The notes under the pieces: model-generated
What the model saw: the letters and a program-made list of their open reading frames with translations, nothing else
Databases searched by the model: none
What the model was told of the DNA's origin: nothing
Shown here: positions 1 to 12,619 of the stretch, piece by piece
Numbering within the stretch: position 1 is the first letter of the stretch
Layout of the letters: every line of letters begins with the position of its first letter
Position numbers and translations under genes: made by a program
Source: Glandiceps talaboti
Lineage: Eukaryota; Hemichordata; Enteropneusta; Spengelidae
Direction: 5' to 3'
Assembly (NCBI RefSeq): GCF_964340395.1
Contig: NC_135553.1
Coordinates: 9,318,501-9,382,500, forward strand
DNA: 64,000 nt

Positions 1-108
1 GCAGATCTACACTGCGTCCCATTTAAGAATTTGACCTTTGAACTTATTCCAGGCTCGCCATCGCGAACTGTATTGTTTACCAGAAACTTATTTTTTTTCC
101 AGACTTAC

Positions 109-262
109 CCGATTTAGGGTACGTCAGTAGCAGTATGTCATCCGATCGAAGCTCAAAGTTCCTAATCTTGTCGACTGCTATTTCATGACCCGAATTTTTT
201 ATCGTTTCCGCATCGACCATGATTAAACCGTGGATTGCGCCAGGGGTTGGTTGTGACGTCAC
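109..262 (-). CDS. Sulfotransferase family (SULT-like), N-terminal exon, partial
   Basis: The minus-strand reading contains FELRSDDILLLTYPKSG. This matches the N-terminal signature of cytosolic sulfotransferases (F-E-x-R-x-D-D followed by the TYPKSG loop that binds the 5'-phosphosulfate of PAPS). These enzymes transfer sulfonate from PAPS to hydroxyl or amine groups of small molecules. The frame is cut exactly inside the loop by a consensus donor (GTAAGT at 108-103) after the first base of the final Gly codon, so the rest of the gene lies to the left, outside the window. The first in-frame ATG is at 220-218. The open frame continues upstream through Q/T-rich, coding-unlike codons to a stop near 355, so coding from 220 is preferred, although a 5' exon is possible. 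No further exon is visible. The family is well supported by the motif; the exact start and substrate are unknown. Confidence 0.62.
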
Positions 263-1273
263 CTGTACTGCTACAGTTTGCGTTGTCGTCTGAAGTTGTG
301 GTCGTCTGTTATGTGACTGTCGTTTGTAACGCCCTGTATCAAACGTGTTGTGCTACACTGACTAGATAACGCATAATACGTACTACTTTTGACAACCCAA
401 CCTCGTTCTGGATGCTGGGATTACAGAGAATGTCCTCAGCTCAGCAATGACTGCACATGAATGTAATTTGACCCATGTCGTACGTAAGGTCACTTTTATT
501 CTCTGCCCTCTCGTCTTGCATGACTGAACACGACCCGATATCCGAGTCAACCTTCGACTGACTAAGTGCTATCTTGCATTGATAGATTACATTCTGCATA
601 GCCATAGCTATAGGACGTACACTAAATTTAAGTAATAGTACACATTTGGGCAAATGCTGTAGAACGCTTCCAAATTCACAGGGAAAGTCGTGTACAGCAG
701 CTGAAGTATGTATCTAACAGATTCTCACATTGTGATTAATGTTTCTTTTCTATAAATTACATTGTGAAATTTGAAAACAAAATTAATCAAATAATTCGTG
801 AATGTGCTTGCACTGTCAAATTATAGCCATTTGACTATAACAAAGGCTGCTCCACTACTCTGATGTCATCTGCTGGGAGCAATTATAAATAAAATGTCGT
901 TATAATTAAAATAAAAATTAATTAAATATACTTCATACGAAATGAATAGATTAGTCACAGTGGTAATTAAATCATAAATACAATACAAGTAAGCGTGGAC
1001 AGGCAATGATATCAACAGTTTCAAATTTCTCTCTTGCTTGATATAGTGTCTAAACTGTGACTTCCATCTAGTTCAGTCGTTGAACAGACTGCTTATTCCG
1101 TTTGACAGACAATATGACACACATTTCATAATATATGATGATATTTACCAGATATAATGTTGTGTGAGGAAGTGTACATCAAATACATATTTTTTTAAGC
1201 TTGCTATGGACCGGACTGGTGTTCAAGTTATGCTTGATATCGTGAGTATATCCGTGTCAAATGATAGCGGCAA

Positions 1274-1274
<1 letters not shown>

Positions 1275-1305
<31 letters not shown>

Positions 1306-1321
1306 CGATGATGATGATGCA
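1275..1321. repeat. (GAT)n microsatellite
   Basis: Runs of GAT/ATG trinucleotides with one interruption. Confidence 0.9.
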
Positions 1322-3987
1322 TGATGACAGCGACAGCACTTGAGTGAGCCCTTGTTAGTATTTAAAGCAATCTATAATTATTGTAATAAGCTTATGGCAA
1401 AAGATAAATCAAACACAAATATCGTTTTTGAAAATTTAGTTGATTAGAAAGACTAAATGTGAAATTATGTAAATATATGTTAATATATGTTAATATATGT
1501 AATTTGCAGGTATTTGTATAAACCAGTTCATATATGAGTTTTAAGTTGATCAATATCGATTGAATGTACTGAACTATCTCTGTTACAACGAGCAGGAAAT
1601 GAGCTTTCGATATGTTCTACTTTCCAGTCGTAAACATGTGTAGGCAAACCTAATCAAGGAAATGTACCTAAGGGAGTCTGTCGATTTCTCCGTAGGCCTA
1701 GATATTTTGCAACGGTTACCTAGGTAACGGCAGTAGATAAAATGTGAACTCATTATCCAGTGGGAAAGCATATTACCTTACCCACGTCAATTACGATGAA
1801 AATTGCATCTGTGTCTTCCTTTTATAGTAGGATGCGCATTGTATGTGAGCTGCACAGTGTAAAGGTGAAACTAGACAGCCAATGTATGTCTGAATATATA
1901 CAGTGTAAGCTTATCGTGTGGCTGAGAGAAGAGGAAGCCAGTCTGTTGCCTGTTTCTAAAAGGATATATTTTGTATGACCACGGTGCTAATTGACCAAAT
2001 CTCAATTTGTATGTGGTTTACTTTGCATGTCTTTCTTTCTTTCTGTTTCAATTTATTTCGTTGTACAACTACCTAGTATATCATTAGTGAAGACCGTGTA
2101 TTTATAGTGAAAGGTCACATAGATATCAAGACAAATCAATGTAGGAAGCACTTGACATCACATCACATCGAAACACAACACAACACACTCATTAATCACA
2201 GTCGCGTTAAAAAAATAATGCCTGCAAAATTTCACATTTTTTATGTAGGTTGACAAGGTCGGGGTCTTGTTTTGAAGGTAAACTTCCCATGGTATTCGCT
2301 AAATTAATGTCCTAATTAAAGAGACACAGGTTTATACAATATTTGTTTATTTCTCTTTTTTTGTGGGGCTTAATTTCTGCTGTCGAATAAAAGATACCTG
2401 TTATATTCTAGTTACTCAGACCAAGGATCTCAATGATAGATCCATGCTCAGACATGTTCAATCATCACTTGCTATTGACAGAACATAGTTTATGTATGTG
2501 TGTATTTATAATAAATAAGCGGTTAGATGACATGATGCATGTTACATATACTAGTCTAAGAATGTCGACGAAATTGCCATTATGTTGTCAATTGGGTTAA
2601 CAATACCTGAACACGATTTTAGAACCGAAGGTATGCATCGGCGTGGCATTCATATTACAAGACATCGAACAAATAAACGTGAGCTCACAATGATGTTAAA
2701 TTTACATAGGACAATGTTGTGTTTGATTGTTCGATGCAGATTTACGTGCCTTATTCGTATCGTACTAATTTGTGACGATTTTGATGACAAAGAGGACAAA
2801 GTATTAGGTCGCTATCATTTGGGAATGTGAAACGGAAATTAAAAATCGTACATTTAGGCACGTAATCGATTTTATACAAGTAAATCTGATATCCTGAAAA
2901 TTTGTTAGTCATACACTTGTTTTTAGTTAATCGATTGTATTTTTGGCAGATTTGGTCCACGTCGTACACGCGATTTAAATATAAGGCTTAGTCTTAATGC
3001 AAGTCGATTGTCTTACCAGTAAAACAGAAAGTGAAAGTTTCAACTTCACATTTCTCCTTAATATCGAGTAATATCATCCTGTAATAATCATCATGTGGAA
3101 TTATACATTTATTTCTACATGGTTACAAACTAATAGTTGTGAACGCACTTCTCTGGATGCTAATTTTGCCTTCAATTGGCGCATCAACACTTACCGTTTC
3201 GATACAGAGAGTTTTACGAAATGATTTCAAGTCATTTTCCAAACGTTTGCCATTTAAACTTTAATCCCATAGAATGATTACTCTCCTTGCGTTTCCGCCA
3301 AACACAGTCAGATGGTTTCCTCCTGAAACTATTTCAGTCGACAGTCATTTTCATCCTTGAAATGTTGAAAGGCATAGCTTTTACGCAGTTTCCTTAGCAA
3401 CGGAATTTGCTGTATGAATCGCCAGCTCATGCTGTGGAGACACGTCATAGTTTCCATGGTGACGAGCTCTTATAGCATATACAGGAAATGCTGGCAAATT
3501 AAACGCATCAGGTAGTACAGAAAAAGTATTTTTCTATAAATTACGTATAAGATGGGTATTTATAGTGAACCATATTAAGTAATTAGAATTGATGTTACAC
3601 ACAGAGTTTATTTCACTCCCATCGTTAATTGTTTGTAAAAATATCAAATTATGTTGCTATAATACTACAATAACTGGATATTGGCGAGAAAATAAGAAAA
3701 TATTCATTTATTATTCTGTACCTTTTCTCAGTTAAATTCCCAAGATTTAGACTGAATTACGACGGCGAGACATTTTTTATTTTTTATTTTTTGTGAAAGT
3801 AAATACTGTGAGTGCTGTAAAATATAACACAGCTCAAAATGAGACGTGAAGATAATGTGACAACAAAACGTCATCATGCCTCTCCTATAACAAAACGTCA
3901 CAGATAGAAAGGTCCATCGCTGTCTTCAATGTTATTTTCACGAGTTCTTTCTCAAATTATTTATCTGTGTTTCATTGATGGCCGTAT

Positions 3988-4262
3988 GATATGATATGAT
4001 ATGATATGATATGATATGATATGACATGATGTGATATGATATGATGTGATATGATGATATGATATGATATGATAGTATAGTATAATATAGTATAATACAA
4101 TATAATATAATATAATATAATATAATATAATATAATATAATATAATATAATATGATATGATATGATATGATATGATGATATATGATATGATATGATATGA
4201 TATGATATGATATAATATAGTATGATATAATATAACATAATATAATATAATGCAATACAATA
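3988..4262. repeat. ATATG / TATAA pentanucleotide satellite
   Basis: About 275 bp made of GATAT pentamers, then a homogeneous TATAA block (about 4096-4152), then GATAT pentamers again. All overlapping open frames (Ile/Tyr/His/Ser-rich) are artefacts of the repeat. Confidence 0.95.
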
Positions 4263-5910
4263 ATATTTTATATCAACTTTATTGTTTATCAAATGAAAGG
4301 GTATAAAATGGAACGTTTCCTTTCGACAACACACCTTTCCCGACTTCCTGTAATCTCACACATCAACAAAAGATAAATACAAACGAGACCCATTATGTTT
4401 TAAATGCTAGACATCAGTTTTTGAGTGCAAGTGACCGACACAGTTGAAGAAATTAGAATTCGGAATGGAGTAGGTTTATTTGGTCCTAGTTAATTCTAGT
4501 AGCTTTTCTCTTCAGTGATTCAGTGGAGACACAGTTCTTAGCTAATTGCTTGGAGCCAGTGAATGATCGTGCTTACCAGTGATGTATTTCCCTTCGTTTT
4601 TTAGCACTTCAGTCAGAAAGTCACTTTTCGAACCTAGACATCAAGTATATACTTTGATCGTATATTTTGGAACAAGCTATAAGTTTTCTTGTATGAGATG
4701 TATTCACATTATTTTCAAAAAATACCCCTCCCCCTCCCCAATGCAAAATACAATTACAAATTTATGTAATAATAGGATCAGTACAATGTAAACTGATCGT
4801 GAACTTGATACGTTATTTCTTGTTTGTTACATGTCACGTGTTATTTCAACCATAAATAAACGCAAAACGTAGGAGAGGATGGCGATGGATGACTCGGACG
4901 TTGAATATTATCAATTATGGTCACGTGATGTTAGGATGTGGAATGTTGTCTAACTTAATTAATTGGTGCTTCCATCAATAACATTTCATACGTACATAAC
5001 GTGGTATTCACATATTCACCTTCGTGTGTACATTACATTACTATTAAGAATACCCAAGTCCTCCTTTTATGCAGCGGAATTTACGATAAATGTTCAGAAA
5101 TGTTCCAAAATGACTGCTACCAGAGGTCACACAGGTCAATATATATGTTTGCAATCAGAGTCGTACCACAGCAATTCATTGTTATACTGCCAAGTTAGGA
5201 CAAAGTTCATTTTTATTCCCCGACCTTGTTACGGAGAGTCAATATGAACACCGGCCTTCTGATCTATTCTGGGTTTTTAGCAAATATGATACATTTTACA
5301 TCATAATCTTCAAGTTCAGGTTATCTCTTACAAAACGTACAGTGCACAAGTGACAATACCGCAAAGCAATAACTGTTATCCAAGGTTTTGAAATGTTGCA
5401 ATTTTATAAGCAAAATATAAAAAAAAAAGTGTAAGAAAATAAAACCCCAAAATAGATCAAAAGGTGTTACCGTTTTACAAATTAAACATTAACGTAGAAG
5501 TTCGTTTATACCATGGTTATACGCTCTAAATATTCTTAGATTCTTTGAGGACACCTTCGCGAAATCGATGCATTCTGTAAATAGTGTGTCGAAATAGCCA
5601 GACCTAAACAAACTAATGCACCATTTCTTGACCAAACCACCCTCTGGGAAGCAAACGACTTGACCAACGCGCGCGCACACTAATATGCTGGTACATTCTA
5701 GACTATGGTCTATATCTATGATGATTCGATATCTTTCTTGAAATAGAAATGTGTAAGGGGAACTCAATTTTCAAACAAAACAAATTCTCGACTTTTCTCA
5801 ACTTTTAAATCGTTCCCGACAGCGAGTGATACATAAGACGATGTATATGTAAGGAATACAAAGTTTAAAAAGTTTGCAATTTCGCAATGCACTGTTGTCA
5901 AAGGCAAGAC

Positions 5911-5920
5911 TGCGCATGAC
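5911..5920. promoter_or_regulatory. NRF-1-like half site upstream of SIRT7
   Basis: TGCGCATGAC lies 26 bp before the SIRT7 start codon. It resembles half of the NRF-1 palindrome, a frequent element in CpG-type housekeeping promoters. This is a motif match only. Confidence 0.3.
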
Positions 5921-5941
5921 TGCAACGTTAACGTAAACATT

Positions 5942-5953
5942 CAAAATGGCGGC
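5942..5953 (+). promoter_or_regulatory. TISU/YY1-like translation start element of SIRT7
   Basis: CAAAATGGCGGC matches the TISU consensus SAASATGGCGGC at 11 of 12 positions and contains the YY1 core AAnATGGCGGC. In other animals this element combines transcription start selection with cap-proximal initiation from a very short 5' UTR. No TATA box is evident just upstream. Confidence 0.5.
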
Positions 5954-7240
5954 GGAACTAAACATTCATACACGGCCTGCTAGGAAAACAGCAAGAAAAT
6001 TTAGTCTAAATACAGAAAACGAACTTAAAGCAAGGATAAGACAGGTAAGGGAATAATAAACAATCAGTCTGATACAATAATAACGCTGGACGAAGCCGTG
6101 CAAGAATGTAATGCGCGTAAGAACGCTATCAGTACTGGTTTATTTATGCCATTTCGTCATTAACATGCCGATAATCCTTTACAATTTCCAAAGCTTGCTA
6201 TAGATCAGACAGGTTTCCTTTTATTTTGTTGTAAAACCAACCATTATCGAAATCTTTCTAAACGTTTTCGTTGTCATGTGTTGGAAAGCAGAAGTATGTA
6301 TGTAAACCACGAGAATGACTCGACATCCGTCGGTACGATGAGGTCACCGTACCCAAGCATATCCTGACCTGTATTGTTGTAACATATGTACAGGAATGTT
6401 GTGATGGAGAGGTCGTGTTTTTGAGAACGGGTGTATTATGGGTGTATTATGTGGTAATTCAACAGTGTGACATATTGTATTTTTACCTTATATTTATATT
6501 TACTACTAAACTGTTGTATAAATGACAATATAGTACACTTGGACTGGTGTCCATACGTGTACATGTACATACCCATAATATTACATCTATTCTACAGTAC
6601 AGGATATTTCATTTCCTTCCTGACAGACAGACAGACAGACAGGATTTCATTACAAACTGGTTCTCATATAACTGCAGTATTTCCTTGCTAATTGTCGCAA
6701 TGTTTTCAGACCGTCTTTATAACATACAGAATGTGAAACAGTTGTCATGAAATAGTAATTTCTCTGCTAGATTATTATACCTGTGAACGACATTTTCCCT
6801 TTTATTTTCATAACTTATTATATTAATATGTGAGAAAAATACACTCAACCAGGATATATTTGTATTTTAACATTTCTAACGATTGGATGACCTGTCATTT
6901 TTTGTGGCTCAGCTGAGCTCTGTACTGCAAAGCTGCATGTTGTACTTCTACTACAATGTATCAGTTGTGGCATCATGATCTATCCGATAGTTTGCTTATA
7001 CCAGAAGAGATAGAGCGAGTCAGTGACTCAGGGTATATCCATTTGTTATATTATTTGACAGATAAGCATAATTCTGAAGAAAGCAGTAGAGGAGAGATCA
7101 TCAGAAGATCAAGCAATACTGAAAGGTTCTCAGGACATTGTTAATGAAATTGAAAGAAGGGCAAGACTTAGAGATCATGCTAAAAGGAAGCTACAAGAGG
7201 TATCACTTTTACCTGTATAGTTTTTACACACACACACACA

Positions 7241-7287
<47 letters not shown>

Positions 7288-10200
7288 TGACACACATACA
7301 CATGCATGTGCACAAACAAACTAATGCACATGCAAACAAACAATGCACACAAACACAGACATGCAAACACACATAAATAAACAAACACAAATAAGCACAT
7401 ACACACAATGCACAAACCTCATTTATAACAAACTCAGTGGGAGATATGAAAATGTTTGTTAGAACAGAATATTCAGTATTTAGCAGATTTCATTTCCAAA
7501 GATGATATACTACAAACATGATTACTTACATTTATAGAAATGTAACAGTATGTTGTATGTTTGTCAGTGATATTCATGTTTGCTTTTTTGCAGTCTTTAC
7601 AAAAAATAGGTAGTTTAAGAAGAATGGTGTCCATATGTGTACATGTTCCATTCTGTCAACTTAGTCACAAAAATAAGACAGAATGAAATGAAAAGACATG
7701 AAATTTAATGCCAATGCACATAATCAATTTAGAAATATTAGGAGACATAATACACATAATATGAAAAATGTAAACCCATTGGATTGAATCAATTTTCATG
7801 TTATTTTACTTCTTAGGTTGAAGACCCTCCTGGGGAACTACTATCAAAAACAATGCAATTAGTTGATGCTATTAAACAAGCCAAACATTTGGTGGTTTAC
7901 ACTGGAGCAGGAATAAGTACAGTAAGTTGATTCAGTGTACTTTGTAATGATTATGTAATTATATGAGTAAATTTCAGCAAAGATGGAATTAGTTTGTGAT
8001 ACTAGATTCTAAGTCAGTTCATGTCACTCGTAGCATATTCTGTTGCTATCTGCTACTACACCATCTAGGGTAGAAATTCTCATAGAAAGTTATCAGTAAT
8101 GCTGTCATATTTGCAATGTTGTCAAATTGTTAATAAACAAATTTTGTTTGAAGAACTAAATTCAGAAGTTTTTGTATGGTTGTTGTTACCTGTAGGCAGC
8201 ATCCATACCAGACTATAGAGGTCCTAATGGTGTATGGACACTGCTGCAGAAAAGGAAATCTCTAGAGGGGTGAGTGAAGATGACAATTTTTCCTTTCACA
8301 TTCATTAGCATACTTGTCAATCCCCCAAATGATTGTATATTCAGTGGTTTGTTACTCTAACATACTTGATGTGAGAGGGCAGTGTTCAATCAAAAAACTT
8401 GTGATTGTAAGTCATATGTAAAGCATTCATTTCCATTCACCTGAGATGTAGATAAGTTTCACAAATTGTTTAATATCATAAAGTGTAAAATGAAACCCAT
8501 ATTTTATCAACTGCACATGTTCCCAATAACTTGAATAAGAGGAATGTTAATTCTAATCTGACATTGTTCTCTATCCTTCAAAATGTGTTAGGCATGCTAA
8601 AATGTCAGTCGTTTCCTTTTCCCCACTCTAGAACCAAGTCTCTGGTTGATGCTGAACCCACATTGACTCATATGGCTATAACTAAGCTTCATCATAAGGG
8701 ATATGTAAGTATATTTACTGATACTATATAGTAAATGAACAATTACTCAACCTCCCCTGTTATGTGATGAACCAGTTTCGTTATTACCAGTATTTTTATA
8801 GTTCTGCTAAAAGACTGAGTCAGTATCATTATCGTTTTTGGTCATTGTTTGTAGTTCATTATTTCATCACATGACAGTGAACTTCAATGCCAGGAGCTGA
8901 ATATTATCAATATTGTGGTCCTTTTAAAAAATCATACAAACAAAACATATCCACTCAAAGAGGTAAAGTGAAATCCTGGCACTTTGTTCGTTTGACAAAT
9001 TCAGTAGTACAACGAGTAATTGTACGAAGACTACTTGCAGTCTCCATAGACATACAAATTGAACTGGCCTGTCTGTCATTCATACTGTTCTGTTACTCAA
9101 CCATGGAATATGGAAAAACTATGAAAATTGTTGTTATGAAACATAATAGGTTCGGTTTGAACCAGGCTAAACATATTTCATTAGAGAATTTGATAATGAT
9201 AGACCCTTCATCACTTCAGTGATTCCATTCCATTCCATGGATTATGTTTCAAAATTGCATCAGGTGACATGTATGTGACTATGTTGACATTCTTCTGTAT
9301 GTAAGTTAAGAAGTACACTTCCATTTCCCCCCTCCTATTTCTCTATTTCTATCCTTAAAGGTGAGGCATGTTGTTTCTCAAAATTGTGACGGACTCCACA
9401 TGAGAAGTGGACTCCCAAGGCAGGCTCTGTCAGAAGTTCATGGCAATATGTATATAGAAGTAAGTAACAAATCTGCCTTCCTGGTCTCTAACTGACAATT
9501 TTAAAGCTCTGAACCCTCTCATGAAAAAATTGTAGTGAGATCCTTTGATAGCAGTAACACATGTAAATACATTATGTGAAATGAGAATTAGATATTATGC
9601 CCAAATATTTTTCTTCATTCAGTTAAGGAAAATACAAGTGGGGGCCTTTTCACAAGTTTATAGATGAGCAGTGACAACCCAGTCCCTTGGCTCATGAGTA
9701 TTGAGAAAAATATTGGGGAAGAATTAATTACACCTCAAATATAATTTATGAAAACTCGCAATTCAAGCACTGCAGAATCAGTGGCATATACACAAGTTGT
9801 GATGCACAACAACCAGTGTATATAAATAATATTTTCTCTTCTAAGATAATAACTTGTGTACCATATAATATAATGATATGTTTGAAAAATGTGTGTGTTT
9901 TAGTTGAATTCATGTAAAAGTAACGTTTTGAGAAATTTTCCCGGACAGGTTTGTACAGAATGTGACCCAGAAAGAGAATATGTCCGTCTGTTTGATGTAA
10001 CTGAGAAGACCTCATTTAGGAGACACATGACTGATAGATGCTGTAAGGAATGTGGCTCACCACTCAGAGATACCATTGTACATTTTGGTGAGAAGGGAAA
10101 TTTGGATCAACCTCTAAACTGGCAAGCAGCTGCTGATTCAGCCGATAAAGCTGATGTTATTTTATGTCTCGGATCCAGTCTGAAGGTAAATATTTTATTC

Positions 10201-12619
10201 AATCAACTTTATTGTAATGTGCAAAACTGCGAGTTGATTAAATATGAAATTTTTCATTGATGTCCAAGAAAGCTATGTATCTTCCAAATCTTAGATCAGT
10301 AACATAGATTTTTAGTAAATAGTTGAATGCTAATGTCTTTTTTGGTGAAAATGATAATGAGCAAGAATGCAAGTGAAAAACCTTGATCCTGTTTCTCCCA
10401 ACTCATACTTACTTTTGTAAAAACAAATACCCCTTGGGAGAAGGAGGACTAATGTTATTGTTGTTAAGAATGATAGCAAGGTGACACAAATAGTGGAGAC
10501 TTGACAGTTTTGGCAAATTTAGATGGAAAAGAGTATCTGAATCAGATTTCTGTATTTGAATCTGAAAAGAGTATCTGAATCAGATTTCTGTATTTGAATC
10601 TGAAAAGAGTATCTGAATCAGATTTCTGTATTTGAACCTGAAAAGAGTATCTGAATCTGAAGAGTATCTGAATCAGATTTCTGTATTTGAATCTGAAAAG
10701 AGTATCTGAATCAGATTTCTGTATTTGAATCTGAAAAGAGTATCTGAATCAGATTTCTGTATTTGAATCTGAAAAGAGTATCTGAATCTGAAGAGTATCT
10801 GAATCAGATTTCTGTATTTGAATCTGAATCAGGTTCTGTATTTGGATCTGAAAAGAGTATCTGAATCAGATTTCTGTATTTGAATCTGAATCAGGTTCTG
10901 TATTTGGATCTGAAAAGAGTATCTGAATCAGATTTCTGTATTTGAATCTGAATCAGGTTTCTGTATTTGAATCTGAAAAAGAGTATCTGAATCGGGTTTC
11001 TGTATCGGAATCTGAAAAGAGTATCTGAATCAGAGTTCTGTATCTGAATCTGAAACCAGGTTTCACAGGAACTTCCACAATTAGTGTCATCTTGCTACTT
11101 TTGGCCAACTAGCTGATTTTCAACAAATGTATATATGAGTGAGCAATGGTTAATATGCAAATTGAAAATTGAATACCTTTCCTTCTTGTGACTCACAGAT
11201 TCTGAGGAGATATCCATGTCTATGGGGTATGAATAAAGTGCAACGTAAACGTCCAAAACTGTACATTATTAATCTCCAGGTAAGTTTTACAAAGTGTGCA
11301 ATGTTGGAATACTTGCTTCTTTGTTTATTTATTTATTTATTTTTAATGTTGTTTATCAAGGTTATCATTAATTATACCAATTGGGAACATTCACACTCTG
11401 CGTACCTGTGTGATAGCCAAATTTTGTTGTTGGGCGTCAAAATGAGAAAAACAGGGATTTCTTGTGAGTCACCATATAATAAGAGACAGTGGAACACCAA
11501 ATTTTGGTACGTCACTAGAAGTTGTGTGCATCAGTGGGGTGTGTCAAATTGGGGCACATGATTGCTGTGTACTTTGCATCACATAGTAACTTTTATTGTC
11601 AACTTACTTTGTAATGTATCAGTCACTAATTTACTGTTCCTGTAACTGCCCAGTAATATAATCTGATTTGGCCCTGTAGTAATAGTGCCTTACTCTTTCT
11701 GTATTGATAATGAAAATCATGACATAAATATCATGTTTTCCGTATATATCTTACCAGTACTTTTGAGGTTAAACCTAGAAAAATGCTATTATGAAGCAGT
11801 TCTAGTTTACCAATGTTTGCCGCTGTTACTGATTTCTTGTCCAATTTATTCCAGTGGACACCCAAGGATGATGTAGCTGCAGTGAAGATTAATGGAAAAT
11901 GTGATGATGTGATGAGGATTGTCATGGAAACACTAAGCTTAGATGTTTCACAGTATCATAAGTAAGTGTTTACAAAAAATCCTGCTCGTTATTTCAGTAT
12001 GAATGATGTAAAGATACGTTACTTTGTGAACTAGTCCTGTGTAGACTGAATGCTGTTATATTATGTAATTTTCAGTATATTTCTAGAGGGTAGCTGTGTA
12101 AACCAGCTTGTATTCGGCATATAAGTAAACCTAAAGGTTGCATGTAAACCACTCATTGCTGATAGAAATAAAAACAATGGCTTCATTTGGTCAATCAAAT
12201 AATCAGCATAGTTTTGCTAGCAGAAATAAATTCCAAGACTAAGCTGAGCAGACATATTCAATTGCAGAGACAGTGGTCCAATCTTTCAACTGACTACACC
12301 TGTATCAAAAGATTAATTTATACTGCAAGTACTAAACATTTACAACTATTTGATGTGAAATATTTTGTTTGTTTGCAGAGACAGTGATCCAATCTTTCAG
12401 CTAACTACACCTGTATCAAAAGATGAACTTTGTACCATAAATACTAAACATTTACAACTATTTGATGTAAAGTGTTGCGATGAAGATGTAAAACCAGTAC
12501 TCAATGAGAATGGAGAAGTTATAGAAAGGAAAGAAACAAATTTCAGGACAATACCAGGATGGTTTGGTAAAGGTTGTGCTAAAAGGACTGCTAAGGGGAA
12601 ACGACTGAAAACAACATGA
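5946..12619 (+). CDS. SIRT7: NAD-dependent protein deacylase sirtuin-7
   Basis: Ten coding exons join in frame: 5946-6044, 7062-7199, 7817-7921, 8196-8269, 8632-8704, 9361-9459, 9949-10185, 11199-11279, 11855-11961 and 12379-12619. They give 417 codons plus TGA, close to vertebrate SIRT7 at about 400. Sirtuins remove acyl groups from lysines using NAD; SIRT7 orthologues are nuclear/nucleolar and act on chromatin and rRNA transcription. Visible motifs are the NAD-binding YTGAGIST (about residues 107-114), [17 protein letters not shown], the catalytic His of EVHGN (residue 190), and four zinc ligands (Cys 198, 201, 227 or 228, and 231). Further motifs are [16 protein letters not shown], and a basic tail after [11 protein letters not shown], typical of the SIRT7 C-terminus. 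The basic N-terminal region (residues 1-80) also fits SIRT7 rather than SIRT6. Every intron is GT-AG. The start is fixed by the TISU-like ATG. The last exon has a decayed duplicate at 12268. Confidence 0.93.
7228..7303. repeat. (CA)n microsatellite in SIRT7 intron 2
   Basis: A near-perfect CA dinucleotide tract begins about 30 bp after the exon 2 donor. Cys/Val open frames on the other strand are artefacts. Confidence 0.95.
10526..11054. repeat. 38-bp minisatellite in SIRT7 intron 7
   Basis: About fourteen head-to-tail copies, some shortened, of a unit containing GAAAAGAGTATCTGAATC and CAGATTTCTGTATTTGAATC. The array ends about 145 bp before the exon 8 acceptor. Variant units (for example a GGTTCTGTATTTGG type) recur in blocks, a sign of unequal exchange or slippage. 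Confidence 0.92.
12268..12362 (+). pseudogene. Degenerate tandem copy of SIRT7 exon 10
   Basis: The sequence starting GAGACAGT after an intact TTGCAG acceptor is a near copy of the first 90 or so bases of the real last exon, 111 bp downstream. Read in the phase set by exon 9, it codes for [15 protein letters not shown] and then hits TAA at 12314-12316. It could act as an alternative terminal exon producing a tail-less SIRT7, or be a skipped relic. Confidence 0.75.

Larger units (their letters stand above)
356..5900. other. Intergenic DNA between the sulfotransferase exon and SIRT7
   Basis: The two flanking genes are divergently transcribed, so this stretch should hold both promoters. I see AT-rich unique sequence, a (GAT)n tract near 1275-1321 and a long ATATG/TATAA satellite at 3988-4262. 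The open frames here are short and carry no recognisable domain. Confidence 0.5.

Noticed and set aside
3961-4334. Frames of about 100 codons rich in Ile/Tyr/His
   Set aside because: Translation of the ATATG/TATAA satellite.
5489-5767. 92-codon minus-strand frame upstream of SIRT7
   Set aside because: No recognisable domain, no supporting splice structure and AT-rich flanks. Compatible with chance.
8887-9222. 111-codon plus-strand frame between SIRT7 exons 5 and 6
   Set aside because: It lies wholly in an intron whose flanking exons join perfectly in the known SIRT7 order. No domain.
10526-11054. CRISPR-like array (repeated 38-bp units)
   Set aside because: The units are contiguous with no unique spacers, in an intron of an animal gene. 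It is a minisatellite.
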